Positions 49,117-57,528 of a DNA stretch of 64,000 nucleotides are shown here, one piece after another. The notes under the pieces are model-generated. The model saw only the letters and a program-made list of their open reading frames with translations, was not told where the DNA came from and did no database searches. Position 1 is the first letter of the stretch. Every line of letters starts with the position of its first letter. The stretch spans positions 5,882,001-5,946,000 of the forward strand of contig NZ_CP084541.1 of assembly GCF_020410765.1 (NCBI RefSeq). The letters are read 5' to 3'. The position numbers and the translations under genes were made by a program. This DNA comes from Streptomyces marincola (GTDB lineage: Bacteria > Actinomycetota > Actinomycetes > Streptomycetales > Streptomycetaceae).

Positions 49117-50091
49117 TCAGGCGGCGGCCGTCGAGGCGCCCGAGGCGGGGCCGAAGGCCGGGGCCGGCACGCTCTCGGGCTCGATCAGCGTGCTGGTCCG
49201 GCCGTCGGTGCCGACGGGCACGTCGCCGTCGATGGTGACGCGGCGCAGCGTGCGGCGGTGGTCGTCGGAGTCGTCGACCCCGTAGTGCTGGGTGGCGCGG
49301 TTGTCCCACAGCGCCACGTCCCCGGCGCGCCACTGCCAGCGGACGGTGTTCTCGGGGCGTTCGACGTGGCTCTGGAACAGTTCGAGCAGCAGGCGCGAGT
49401 CCTTCGCGGGCACTCCGGCGATGCGCTGCACGAAGTTGCCGAGCAGCAGCACGCGTTCACCGGTCTCCGGGTGCACCCGGACCACCGGGTGCTCGGTGCG
49501 GAACTTCGTCGAGGTGAACACCTCGCGGTAGCGGATGAGCTGCTCATGGTTCGCGTCCGGGTGGGCCGCGGCGTAGTCGTACGCGTTGGAGTGGACGGCC
49601 CGCAGGGAGTCCGCGAGCGCGCGCAGCGGCTCGGGCAGCGAGGCGTAGGCGGCGGCGGTGTTGGACCACAGCGTGTTCCCGCCGTAGGGCGGGACCGTGA
49701 TCGCGCGCAGGATCGAGAACGCCGGGTAGGCGGGCACGAACGTGACGTCGCTGTGCCACTGGTTGGCGCGTCCGCCGTGCTCGTTGTCCACGGGGAACGC
49801 GTACCTGCCGTCGGCCGACGGCACCGTGGGGTGGGCCACGGGCGTGCCGAGCAGCCGGCCGAACGCCTCGTGGCCCGCCTCGTCGAGGTGGTCCTGGCCG
49901 CGGAAGAAGACCACCTTGTGGGCGAGGACGGCGGCGCGTACGGCGTCGACCGTCTCCTGGGGCAGGTCCCCGCCGAGGCGGACCCCCTCGACGACGGCAC
50001 CGACACGGCCGCCGATCCGGGTGACGCGGAGCGCGGGTCCTTCGGAGGCGGCGGGGGTGCGCGTGGTGGGTGCGGTGGGCGTGGTCGTCAT
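49117..50091 (-). CDS. TauD/TfdA-family Fe(II)/2-oxoglutarate dioxygenase
   Basis: The 324-residue enzyme has the facial triad His113-x-Asp115 in 'NQWHSDVTF' and His269 in 'RATQHYGVDD', followed by the 2-oxoglutarate-binding Arg in 'HRRTLRRVTIDGD'. 'GGRVGAVVEGVRLGGDLPQE' and 'VVFFRGQDHLDEAGHEAFGR' are family blocks. Relatives release sulfite from taurine or sulfate from alkyl sulfates (AtsK). The position among sulfonate and sulfatase genes supports a desulfurising role. It is divergent from the ROK regulator and has its own promoter. Confidence 0.92.
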   Translation of the reverse strand: MTTTPTAPTTRTPAASEGPALRVTRIGGRVGAVVEGVRLGGDLPQETVDAVRAAVLAHKVVFFRGQDHLDEAGHEAFGRLLGTPVAHPTVPSADGRYAFPVDNEHGGRANQWHSDVTFVPAYPAFSILRAITVPPYGGNTLWSNTAAAYASLPEPLRALADSLRAVHSNAYDYAAAHPDANHEQLIRYREVFTSTKFRTEHPVVRVHPETGERVLLLGNFVQRIAGVPAKDSRLLLELFQSHVERPENTVRWQWRAGDVALWDNRATQHYGVDDSDDHRRTLRRVTIDGDVPVGTDGRTSTLIEPESVPAPAFGPASGASTAAA

Positions 50092-50157
50092 GGCCGCGGC
50101 CTTTCTTTCTGCGTCGTGGAACCGGGGAGGGGGTTGGTTCGTTGATCTCGCAGAGAA

Positions 50158-50185
50158 ATAAAACGAGCCCGTCGCCGGGCGTCAA
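50158..50185 (-). promoter_or_regulatory. Promoter of the dioxygenase gene
   Basis: On the minus strand TTGACG (50180-50185) and TTTTAT (50158-50163) are separated by 16 bp. The start would be near 50150, giving a 60-base leader. No leader peptide of the RRHVDL type is present on this side. The 368-base gap also contains the tandem repeat before the ROK gene. Confidence 0.55.
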
Positions 50186-50358
50186 CCGCCGCCGCGCCGC
50201 ACTCCGGTGCCCCGAGGTGGTTGAATCGGCGCCTGCGGGATCCGGCCGTCGCCGCCGGTCCGTGTGCGCTGAGCTGCGGCTTTCCCGCGCGGCGCGGGGC
50301 AGGGACCCGGAGCAGCGGCACGGCGGGGGCGGGCCGGAAAAGTTCATACGACCTCAAT

Positions 50359-50380
50359 GCGGCGCACACGCGGCGCACAC
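50359..50380. repeat. Tandem 11-bp repeat upstream of the ROK gene
   Basis: GCGGCGCACAC is repeated head to tail at 50359-50369 and 50370-50380, followed by GCGACGCA. The 11-bp period places both copies on the same face of the helix, 80 bp before the ROK start. It may be an autoregulatory operator. Confidence 0.45.
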
Positions 50381-50459
50381 GCGACGCAAAGAAGGGCGGC
50401 GGCGCGGTGCTCCGCCCGCGCCGCGTCCGCCGACGTTCCCCGGAAGGAACCACGTCACC

Positions 50460-51680
50460 ATGAGCCTGTCCCCGGCCGATGTCCGGGCCGATCCCGCGGG
50501 AGACGGGCGGCGCGAGGCCAACGCCGCCGCCGTCTTCCGCGCCGTTCTCGACCACGGTCCTACGGCCAGGAGCGCCATCGCCCGGATGTCGGGGCTGAGT
50601 CCGGCCGCCGTCTCCCGGCAGTTCCTCGGCCTCGCGCGGCTCGGCCTGGTCAGGGAGCGTCCCGAGCTGGCCGTGGGCGGCCATGTGGGCCGCCCGCAGG
50701 TGCCGGTGGACATCGACACCGCGGGGCCCCTCGTCGGCGGGCTGCACATCGGCCTGTCCCACTCCATGTACTGCCTGCTCGACCTGCGCGCCAACGTGGT
50801 CGCGCGCGGCGGGGCGACGCACGCCGGCCGCACCGGGGGCGCCGTGCTCGATCCCGTGCTCGACCGGCTGCCCGCGTTCCTCGCCGAACGGGCCGGCGGG
50901 CGGCCGGTGCTCGGCTTCGGCGCGGTGACCGGCGGCTGGGTGGACCCCGAGGCCGGCGCCGTCGTCCGGCACGCGGCCCTCGGCCTGCGGGAACTGCCGC
51001 TGCGCGCGCCGCTCGAACGCGCCCTCGGCGTGCCCGTGCACGTGGACAACCACGCCCGGGCCATCGCGCGGGCGGAGATCCTGTTCGGCCGCCCCGAGGC
51101 GCGGCGCGGCGTCGTCCACCTGTTCATCGGCAACGTCGTGGACGCGGCCGTCGGCGTGGCGGGCGTGGTCCACCAGGGGCCCAGGTCCGCCGCGGGCGAC
51201 ATCGCGCACCTGCCGGTCGGCGCGCGCGGCGCCCGCTGCCCCTGCGGGCGCACCGGCTGCCTCCAGGCGACCGCGTCCGACCTCGCGCTCGCGGAACGCG
51301 CCGTGGCCGAGGGCGTCGTCCCGGACCCGGACGTGTCACTGCTCGTGGACGCGGCGGCGGCCGGGGACCCGCGCGCCGACCGGCTCCTGCGGCAGCGCGC
51401 CCAGCACGTCGGCAGGGCCGCGGCGCTGCTGACCGACGTGCTCAACCCGGACGTGGTGCTCGTCACCGAGACCTCCAGCCTCCTGAACCCCGAATACCTG
51501 GAGGTCATGGGCGCGGAACTGGCGGAGCGCTCCCACGTGTGCGACGACCCGGCGCGCCTGGTGGGCCCGCACGCGGGACCCGCCGTCCTGCCGGTGGCCG
51601 GGGGCGCGCCGGCCCTCGCGGCGCTGTACCGGAGCCCGTTGCGGAGCACGGGCGCCGCGCCCGCGGGGGCCGCCGTATGA
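50460..51680 (+). CDS. ROK-family transcriptional regulator
   Basis: The 406-residue protein has a MarR-like winged helix ('VFRAVLDHGPTARSAIARMS', 'LSPAAVSRQFLGLARLGLVR') and a ROK domain from about residue 85 with 'VHVDNHARAIARAEILFG' and the zinc motif 'GARCPCGRTGCLQATASD'. The catalytic DxG loops of sugar kinases are poorly conserved, so it is a regulator, not a kinase. ROK regulators usually sense sugars; placement between a dioxygenase and the sulfatase operon suggests it senses a sulfated carbohydrate or its product. Confidence 0.9.
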   Translation: MSLSPADVRADPAGDGRREANAAAVFRAVLDHGPTARSAIARMSGLSPAAVSRQFLGLARLGLVRERPELAVGGHVGRPQVPVDIDTAGPLVGGLHIGLSHSMYCLLDLRANVVARGGATHAGRTGGAVLDPVLDRLPAFLAERAGGRPVLGFGAVTGGWVDPEAGAVVRHAALGLRELPLRAPLERALGVPVHVDNHARAIARAEILFGRPEARRGVVHLFIGNVVDAAVGVAGVVHQGPRSAAGDIAHLPVGARGARCPCGRTGCLQATASDLALAERAVAEGVVPDPDVSLLVDAAAAGDPRADRLLRQRAQHVGRAAALLTDVLNPDVVLVTETSSLLNPEYLEVMGAELAERSHVCDDPARLVGPHAGPAVLPVAGGAPALAALYRSPLRSTGAAPAGAAV

Positions 51681-51713
51681 CCGGTGATGACGGGCCGTCA
51701 GATCCGGACGTGT

Positions 51714-51743
51714 GTTGACCGGGCCTGACTCTTGCTGCCACCC
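51714..51743 (+). promoter_or_regulatory. Promoter of leader peptide 3, likely leaderless transcript
   Basis: TTGACC (51714-51719), 18 bp, CCACCC (51738-51743), then seven bases to the GTG at 51751. The -10 is poor, but the layout closely follows that of leader 1 (TTGACG, 17 bp, TCCACT, seven bases). Confidence 0.45.
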
Positions 51744-51750
51744 TGCTGTC

Positions 51751-51849
51751 GTGAACAGGAACCTGCGCCTGGTGTCGCGCCGGCACGTCGACCTCCGTCG
51801 ACAGGCCAGCGCGATCTGTGCCGCGCGGCCCTGCGTGCCCGGCTGCTGA
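51751..51849 (+). CDS. Putative cysteine-responsive leader peptide 3 (32 aa)
   Basis: GTG 51751 encodes MNRNLRLVSRRHVDLRRQAS then AICAARPCVPGC. The SRRHVDL core followed by 'SAIC' is the typical form of the actinomycete sulfur-gene leader peptides. Cys codons at positions 23, 28 and 32, the last right before the stop, are ideal for sensing charged Cys-tRNA. The transporter/sulfatase operon starts 336 bases later with a large hairpin between. Confidence 0.8.
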   Translation: MNRNLRLVSRRHVDLRRQASAICAARPCVPGC

Positions 51850-52050
51850 GCCGCGGCACCGCCGCCTGACGGCGCCCCGCCCGCCCGACCCGCCCGCACG
51901 GCTCGCTCCCGCGTGACGCGCGGTCGCGGTGACGGCCCCCGTGTTCCTCCTCGACGTCCGGCCTCGCGCCCCGGTCGCCCGGCGCGTCGCGGCTCCGCGC
52001 CCGCCCGCTCCCGGCGGCCTCGCCGCCGCGCCCGGCGCGGGAGCCGCGGC
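51848..52050 (+). promoter_or_regulatory. Transcription attenuator 3 upstream of the transporter/sulfatase operon
   Basis: GAGCCGCGGC (51848-51857) overlaps the leader stop codon. The identical ten bases recur at 52041-52050, where they form the 3' arm of a long stem with GTCGCGGCTC (51986-51995, one G-U pair), continued by CGCGCC/GGCGCG after a one-base bulge and capped by GGCGGC-CTC-GCCGCC. The first copy could pair with the same 5' arm instead, giving antiterminator versus terminator, the same logic as attenuator 2. The stretch up to 52104 holds nothing else I can name. Confidence 0.65.
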
Positions 52051-52103
52051 GCCGACCCGCCGGGCCCCGTTCCGCGACCGCGGGCGGGACGCCCGGGACC
52101 GCA

Positions 52104-52130
52104 ATTGATTTCACTCGGCAAACAATCAAT
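52104..52130. promoter_or_regulatory. AT-rich inverted repeat before the binding-protein gene
   Basis: ATTGATT (52104-52110), 13 bases, AATCAAT (52124-52130). Such AT-rich symmetrical arms are exceptional in this window. It lies 56 bp before the ATG at 52186 and may be an operator for ROK or another regulator, possibly with a second promoter. Confidence 0.6.
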
Positions 52131-52185
52131 GGCGCTTGGTCCGCGCCCCCGGACCCCTCCGCCCCATCGCCATCGGTAGGCATCC

Positions 52186-53775
52186 ATGACACAGCTGACC
52201 TCCCAGAACCTCCCCGGCCCCTCCCGGCGCGGCCTGCTGCGCGCCGCGGGCGCGGGCTCCGCGCTGCTGACGCTGGCCGCCTGCCGGTCGGCCGTGAGCC
52301 ACGCCGAGAACGCGCGCGCGGGCGGCGCCGCCACGGCCCCGCGCCGCGGCGGCACCCTGACCATCGCCCACGGCGTCGACTTCATACCCGGCCTGCTGTT
52401 CTCGCAGAGCTCCATGAACCTGCCGCACCGACTGGTGTTCAACACCCTCACCCGGTACGACGACGACCTCAGACCGCGGCCGGAACTGGCCGAATCCTGG
52501 GACATCTCACCGGACGGCACCTCCGTCACCCTCCGCCTGCGGCGCGGCGTCACCTACCACGACGGCCGCCCGTTCACGGCCGACGACGTCGCCTTCGCCC
52601 TGGAGAACCTGCGCGCACCGGAACGCGCCGCCCAGCTCAGATCGACGGCCGAGGCCGTCACCGGCCTCGAAAAGCGCGGCGACCACGAGGTGCGCCTCAC
52701 CCTCGCGCACCCCGTCGGCAACCTCTTCGACCTCTTCGAGTTCATGATCATCACCGACCGGCACAGCGTCGAGCGGGCCGTCACCGGCGACGTGCTCAAC
52801 GGCACGGGCCCGTTCAGGTTCGACGAGTGGCGCCCCGGCTCCCGGCTGCGGTTCTCCCGCAACGACGCCTACTGGCAGCCCGAACGCCCCTGGCTCGACG
52901 CCGTCGACGTCCGCGTCATCACGCAGTCCGACGCGCTCCTGTCCTCCCTGCGCACCGGCCAGTCCCAGCTGTCGTTCAGCGTCGTCGGCCGCGACGCCGC
53001 CACGCTTGAGCGCGACGCCCAGTTCGCCATCAGCACCTACGACACCGGCTCGGGCGCCTCCTACGTCGGGGCCAACACCGCCGTGCGCCCCACTGACGAC
53101 AAGACCGTGCGGCAGGCCATCGCCTGGGCGCTCGACCGCGAACGCGTCGTCGAGCAGGTGTACGGGGGCTACGGCCTGCCGAGCGCCGCGCCCTGGCCGC
53201 GCTCGTCACCCGCGTACAGCGAGGAGGGCCGCACCCACTACCGGCACGACCCGGACCGGGCCAGGGCCCTGCTGCGCGAGGCGGGCGCGGAGCACATCAG
53301 CCTCCCGCTCGGCTACTCCACCACGCCCGGCAGCACCGTCATCGCAGAAATGGTCCAGTACGACCTGGAGCAGGTCGGCATCCGCGTCGAACTCCAGCCC
53401 TACGACCCGGCGAACGCCCAGCGCCGCCTCATCTCCCAGGAGATGCCGGCCCTGTGGACGATGAACCACGGATTCGCCCAGGTCACGCCCTCCACGCTCG
53501 CCGTGAGCGCCTACCCGTTCAACGAGGCGCGCAACACCTCCCGCTTCCGCTCCGACGCCTACACCGAACTGGTGCAGGACGCCTGGCGCCGCGCCGACCC
53601 GCTCGACGACGAGGCCATGGAGCGCTACCGGGAGATCTCGGACCTGCTGCTCGACGAGGCGTTCATCATCGACATCGCCGTGCTCGCGTCCCTCCAGGTC
53701 GCTCGCACCGGCGTGCACGGGGTGACGCTCAACAAGTTCGGCTACCTCAACCTCGACGACGCCTACCTGGCCTGA
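52186..53775 (+). CDS. Opp/Dpp-type ABC transporter substrate-binding lipoprotein
   Basis: The 529-residue family 5 solute-binding protein starts with a Tat-like Arg pair and lipobox ('SRRGLLRAAGAGSALLTLAA' then Cys33). Then 'GGTLTIAHGVDFIPGLLF', 'PRPELAESWDISPDGTSVTL' and 'LRRGVTYHDGRPFTADDVAF' are typical for peptide/nickel/oligosaccharide-binding proteins. It should catch the substrate outside the membrane. Context suggests a sulfated compound such as a sulfated glycan fragment, but specificity is inferred only. Confidence 0.92.
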   Translation: MTQLTSQNLPGPSRRGLLRAAGAGSALLTLAACRSAVSHAENARAGGAATAPRRGGTLTIAHGVDFIPGLLFSQSSMNLPHRLVFNTLTRYDDDLRPRPELAESWDISPDGTSVTLRLRRGVTYHDGRPFTADDVAFALENLRAPERAAQLRSTAEAVTGLEKRGDHEVRLTLAHPVGNLFDLFEFMIITDRHSVERAVTGDVLNGTGPFRFDEWRPGSRLRFSRNDAYWQPERPWLDAVDVRVITQSDALLSSLRTGQSQLSFSVVGRDAATLERDAQFAISTYDTGSGASYVGANTAVRPTDDKTVRQAIAWALDRERVVEQVYGGYGLPSAAPWPRSSPAYSEEGRTHYRHDPDRARALLREAGAEHISLPLGYSTTPGSTVIAEMVQYDLEQVGIRVELQPYDPANAQRRLISQEMPALWTMNHGFAQVTPSTLAVSAYPFNEARNTSRFRSDAYTELVQDAWRRADPLDDEAMERYREISDLLLDEAFIIDIAVLASLQVARTGVHGVTLNKFGYLNLDDAYLA

Positions 53776-53778
53776 ACC

Positions 53779-54723
53779 ATGACCGCTCACCTGCTGCGCC
53801 GCGCCCCGTCCGCCCTGCTCGTCCTCCTCCTCGCGTCCTTCGCCGTCTTCCTCATCCTCAGGCTCATCCCCGGCGACCCCGCCACCACCCTGGCCGGGCC
53901 CGACGCACCCCCCGGGACCGTCGAGGCCATCCGCGCCGAACTCGGCCTCTCGGAACCGGTGTTCAGCCAGTACCTGAACTGGCTCGGCGACGTCCTGCGC
54001 GGAGACCTCGGACCCTCCTACACCATCGGCGGCGACGTCGCCGAACTCATCGGCAACGGGTTCGGCGCCACCGTCGAACTCGCCCTCGGCGCCCTGCTGC
54101 TCGTCGTCGCGCTCGGGCTCACCCTGGGCATCCTCGGCGCGACCGCGCGCCGCCGCCCCGTCCGCGCCGCCGTCCGCGTCCTGACCACGGGCGCGCTGTC
54201 CGTGCCGCCGTTCGTCACCGGCGTCCTCCTCGTGCTGGTCTTCGCCGTCGCCCTCCGCTGGCTGCCCTCGGGCGGGCACCTCTCCGTGCTCGAAGCCCCC
54301 GACCTCGGCGTCCAGTACCTGCTGCTGCCCTCGCTGTGCCTCGCCCTGCCGAGCGCCGCCGTGCTCGGCCGCTACCTCAAGGACGGCCTCGAACGGGCCC
54401 TCGCGGAGGACTACGTGCGCACCGCGACCGCGCTCGGCGTCTCGCGCCGCCGCATCGTGTGGCGGCACGCGCTGCCCAACGCCCTGCCGCCCGCCGTGAC
54501 CGTGCTCGGCATGCAGACCGGGCACCTGCTCGGCGGCGCGATCCTCGTCGAGGCCGTCTTCGCCTGGCCGGGACTCGGCCAGCTGGCCCAGCAGGGCGTG
54601 CTGCTGCGCGACTACCCCGTCGTGCAGGCCCTGCTGCTGCTCCTGGTCGCGCTGTTCGTGCTCACGCAGGTCCTCACCGACCTCGTGCACGCCTGGCTCG
54701 ACCCCCGCGTCAGGATCGGGTGA
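53779..54723 (+). CDS. Opp/Dpp-type ABC transporter permease (DppB-like)
   Basis: The 314-residue protein has a first helix ('ALLVLLLASFAVFLILRLIP'), the DppB 'GDPA' block, an external region, and five further helices with the ATPase-contact loop 'DYVRTATALGVSRRRIVWRH'. It starts three bases after the binding-protein stop. Confidence 0.94.
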   Translation: MTAHLLRRAPSALLVLLLASFAVFLILRLIPGDPATTLAGPDAPPGTVEAIRAELGLSEPVFSQYLNWLGDVLRGDLGPSYTIGGDVAELIGNGFGATVELALGALLLVVALGLTLGILGATARRRPVRAAVRVLTTGALSVPPFVTGVLLVLVFAVALRWLPSGGHLSVLEAPDLGVQYLLLPSLCLALPSAAVLGRYLKDGLERALAEDYVRTATALGVSRRRIVWRHALPNALPPAVTVLGMQTGHLLGGAILVEAVFAWPGLGQLAQQGVLLRDYPVVQALLLLLVALFVLTQVLTDLVHAWLDPRVRIG

Positions 54724-54727
54724 CCCC

Positions 54728-55621
54728 ATGTCCCAGACCACCCGACACCCCGCCGCGCACCCGGGGGAGCAGGCTGCCGCGCGCCCCGGAGCCGTGCGGC
54801 GCCTGCGGGCCCGCAGCGCCTACCTCGACGGGCTGCTGTCCCCGCGCGGCCTCGTCGGCCTCGCCCTGGTCGGCGCCATCGCGCTCGCCGGCCTGCTCGC
54901 CCCGCTGCTCACCGACCTCGCGCCCACCGCGCAGAGCGACCTGGCGCTGCACGGGCCGGGCGGCGGGCACCCGTTCGGCACCGACGAGGTCGGCCGCGAC
55001 CTGTTCAGCCGCGTCCTGTACGGCATCCGCACGGACCTGGCCATCATCCTCGTCGCCGTGCCGGCCGCCGCACTCGCCGGCAGCCTGCTCGCGCTCCTCG
55101 CCACCGCCTCCCGGGCGGCCGACGCCGCCGTCCAGCGCGCGTTCGACCTGGTCCTGGCGTTCCCCGGCCTCGTGCTCGCCCTCGCCATCACCGCCGTCAT
55201 GGGGCCGGGCGCGCTGCCCGTGGTCCTCGTCATCGCGCTCGCCGAGGCCCCCGGGTTCGGCCGCGTGCTGCGCACCGGCATCCTCGCCCAGCAGGCCCGC
55301 GAGTACGCCGTCGCCGCCCGCGTCGGCGGGGCGAGCCGGACCCGCGTGCTGGTGCGGCACGTGCTGCCCAACGCCGTCGACCCGCTCGTCGTGCAACTGG
55401 CCGTCTCGCTGCCCGTGGCCGTCTTCATCGAAGGCGCCATGAGCTTCCTCGGCGTCGGCGTGCGGCCCCCGGAACCGACCCTCGGCAGCATCCTCAGCCA
55501 GTCGATGCCCTACCTCGCCGACCACCCGTACTACGCCGCCGCGCCGTTGCTCACGGTCACCGGCCTCGTCCTCGGCTTCACGCTCATCGCCGAAGCCCTG
55601 AACAAGGGAGTACGCCGTTGA
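54728..55621 (+). CDS. Opp/Dpp-type ABC transporter permease (DppC-like)
   Basis: The 297-residue protein has the DppC pattern 'HPFGTDEVGRDLFSRVLYGI', six helices and the EAA-like loop 'REYAVAARVGGASRTRVLVR', then 'EGAMSFLGVGVRPPEPTLGS'. Its stop overlaps the TTG start of the ATPase gene, so the two are co-translated. Confidence 0.94.
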   Translation: MSQTTRHPAAHPGEQAAARPGAVRRLRARSAYLDGLLSPRGLVGLALVGAIALAGLLAPLLTDLAPTAQSDLALHGPGGGHPFGTDEVGRDLFSRVLYGIRTDLAIILVAVPAAALAGSLLALLATASRAADAAVQRAFDLVLAFPGLVLALAITAVMGPGALPVVLVIALAEAPGFGRVLRTGILAQQAREYAVAARVGGASRTRVLVRHVLPNAVDPLVVQLAVSLPVAVFIEGAMSFLGVGVRPPEPTLGSILSQSMPYLADHPYYAAAPLLTVTGLVLGFTLIAEALNKGVRR

Positions 55622-57528
55622 ACGCGCCCCCCGTGCTCGATGTCCGCGACCTGCGGGTCGACTTCACCGACGGAACCCGGCGTGTGCGCGCCGTGCGCGG
55701 CGTCGACCTCACGCTCGCGCCGGGCGAAACGCTCGGCGTCGTCGGCGAGTCCGGCTCGGGCAAGTCCACCACCGCGCTCGCCCTCATGCGGATGCTGCCC
55801 CCGGCCGGCCGCATCACCGGCGGGTCGATACGCCTGGACGGGCAGGACCTGGTCACCGCCGACGAGGACGCGCTGCGGCGCATCCGCGGCGCGCGCCTGG
55901 CCATGATCTTCCAGGACCCCATGACGGCCCTGAACCCCGTGCTGACCATCGGCCGGCACCTCGACGAGGCGATGCGCGCCCACGGCCGCACCGACCGGGC
56001 CGGGCGCGCCCTCGAACTCCTCGACCTCGTCGGCATACCGGAACCCGCCCGCCGCATCGGCGACCACCCGCACCAGTTCTCCGGCGGCATGCGCCAGCGC
56101 GTCATGATCGCCCTGGCCCTGGCCAACGAACCCGGCGTGCTGCTCGCCGACGAGCCGACCACCGCACTCGACGCCACCGTCCAGGACCAGATCCTCACCC
56201 TCCTGGACCGGGTCGGCCGCGAAACGGGCACCGCCCTGGTGCTCATCACCCACAACATGGGCGTCGTGGCCCGCGCCTGCCGCCGCCTGCTCGTCATGTA
56301 CGGCGGCCAGGTCGTGGAATCGGGGCCGACGGAACGGGTGCTCGCCGCCCCGCGGCACCCCTACACGGCCGGGCTGCTCGCCGCCGTGCCCCGGCTCGAC
56401 GCCCCCGCGGGCAGCCGCCTGCACAGCATCCCGGGCAGCCCGCCCGACCTCTCCCGCCCGCCCGCGGGGTGCTCGTTCGCGGCGCGCTGCCCGCTGGCCG
56501 AACCCCGGTGCCTCGACGCGGCGCCGCCCCTGACCCTCGACGAGGACACCGGCGTCGCCACCGCCTGCTGGGTCACCGCGGGGGCCGCCCGGCGGCCCGT
56601 GCTCGACCTCGACCTCGTCCGCGCGGGCGCGCAGACGCCCGCCGCCCGGCCCGCCGGACCCGGGGGCGCGCCGGCCGCGCCGGGGTCCGCGCCCGGCGCG
56701 CCGCCCGCGGCGGGGGAAGAGGCGGGAGACACCGCGCTGCTGCGGGTGACCGGGCTGCGCAAGACGTTCCCGCGGCGCGGGCGCGGCCCGGGGCGGCGCG
56801 GGCTGCTCGCCCTCGACGGCGTCGACCTGGCGCTCGCGCCGGGGGAGACCCTCGGCATCGTGGGCGAGTCGGGCTCGGGCAAGTCCACGCTGGCCCGCAC
56901 CATCGTCCGGGTGCACCCGGCGACCTCGGGCAGCGTCACGTTCCGCGGCCGGGACGTCACCACCGCCTCGGGCGCCGCGCTCAAGGCGTTCCGCCGCGAG
57001 GTGCAGATGGTCTTCCAGGACCCCTACGCCTCGCTCAACCCCCGCATGACCGTGGGCCGGATCATCGCGGAGCCGCTGGTCGCGCACGGACTCGGCGACC
57101 GGGAGGCGCGCGTCGCCGCCCTCCTGGCCCAGGTGGGCCTCGACCCCTCGGCCGCCGACCGCCACCCCCGCGACTTCTCCGGCGGGCAGCGCCAGCGCAT
57201 CGGCATCGCCCGCGCGCTGGCCCCGGAGCCGTCCGTGCTGATCTGCGACGAGCCGGTCTCCGCCCTCGACGTCTCGGTGCAGGCCCAGGTCGTCAACCTG
57301 CTCACCGACCTCCAGCGACGCCTCGGCCTCGCCATGCTGTTCATCGCCCACGACCTCGCCGTCGTCCGCCAGGTCAGCCACCGCATCGCGGTCATGCACC
57401 GCGGCCGGATCGTCGAGACCGGGACCGCGGACGACATCTGCGACCGGCCGCGCGAGCCCTACACGCGGGCCCTGCTGGCCGCCGCGCCCGTGCTCGCCCC
57501 CGCCACGGCCGAGGCGGTCGCCCCGTGA
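55618..57528 (+). CDS. Fused dipeptide ABC transporter ATPase (DppD-DppF)
   Basis: The 636-residue protein holds two ATP-binding domains in one chain. The first (about 5-250) has Walker A 'GESGSGKST', signature 'FSGGMRQR' and Walker B 'GVLLADEPTTALD', with the oligopeptide C-terminal motif 'GCSFAARCPLAEPRC'. After a Pro/Ala linker, the second (about 370-620) repeats these as 'GESGSGKST', 'FSGGQRQR' and 'VLICDEPVSALD'. TTG 55618 follows AAGGGAG and overlaps the permease stop. Its own stop overlaps the FGE gene as GTGA. Confidence 0.93.
   Translation: MNAPPVLDVRDLRVDFTDGTRRVRAVRGVDLTLAPGETLGVVGESGSGKSTTALALMRMLPPAGRITGGSIRLDGQDLVTADEDALRRIRGARLAMIFQDPMTALNPVLTIGRHLDEAMRAHGRTDRAGRALELLDLVGIPEPARRIGDHPHQFSGGMRQRVMIALALANEPGVLLADEPTTALDATVQDQILTLLDRVGRETGTALVLITHNMGVVARACRRLLVMYGGQVVESGPTERVLAAPRHPYTAGLLAAVPRLDAPAGSRLHSIPGSPPDLSRPPAGCSFAARCPLAEPRCLDAAPPLTLDEDTGVATACWVTAGAARRPVLDLDLVRAGAQTPAARPAGPGGAPAAPGSAPGAPPAAGEEAGDTALLRVTGLRKTFPRRGRGPGRRGLLALDGVDLALAPGETLGIVGESGSGKSTLARTIVRVHPATSGSVTFRGRDVTTASGAALKAFRREVQMVFQDPYASLNPRMTVGRIIAEPLVAHGLGDREARVAALLAQVGLDPSAADRHPRDFSGGQRQRIGIARALAPEPSVLICDEPVSALDVSVQAQVVNLLTDLQRRLGLAMLFIAHDLAVVRQVSHRIAVMHRGRIVETGTADDICDRPREPYTRALLAAAPVLAPATAEAVAP

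Noticed and set aside
50092..50200. A fourth leader peptide upstream of the TauD-type dioxygenase
   Set aside because: The minus-strand leader region was read in all frames; no RRHVDL-like core or Cys-ending short frame is present.
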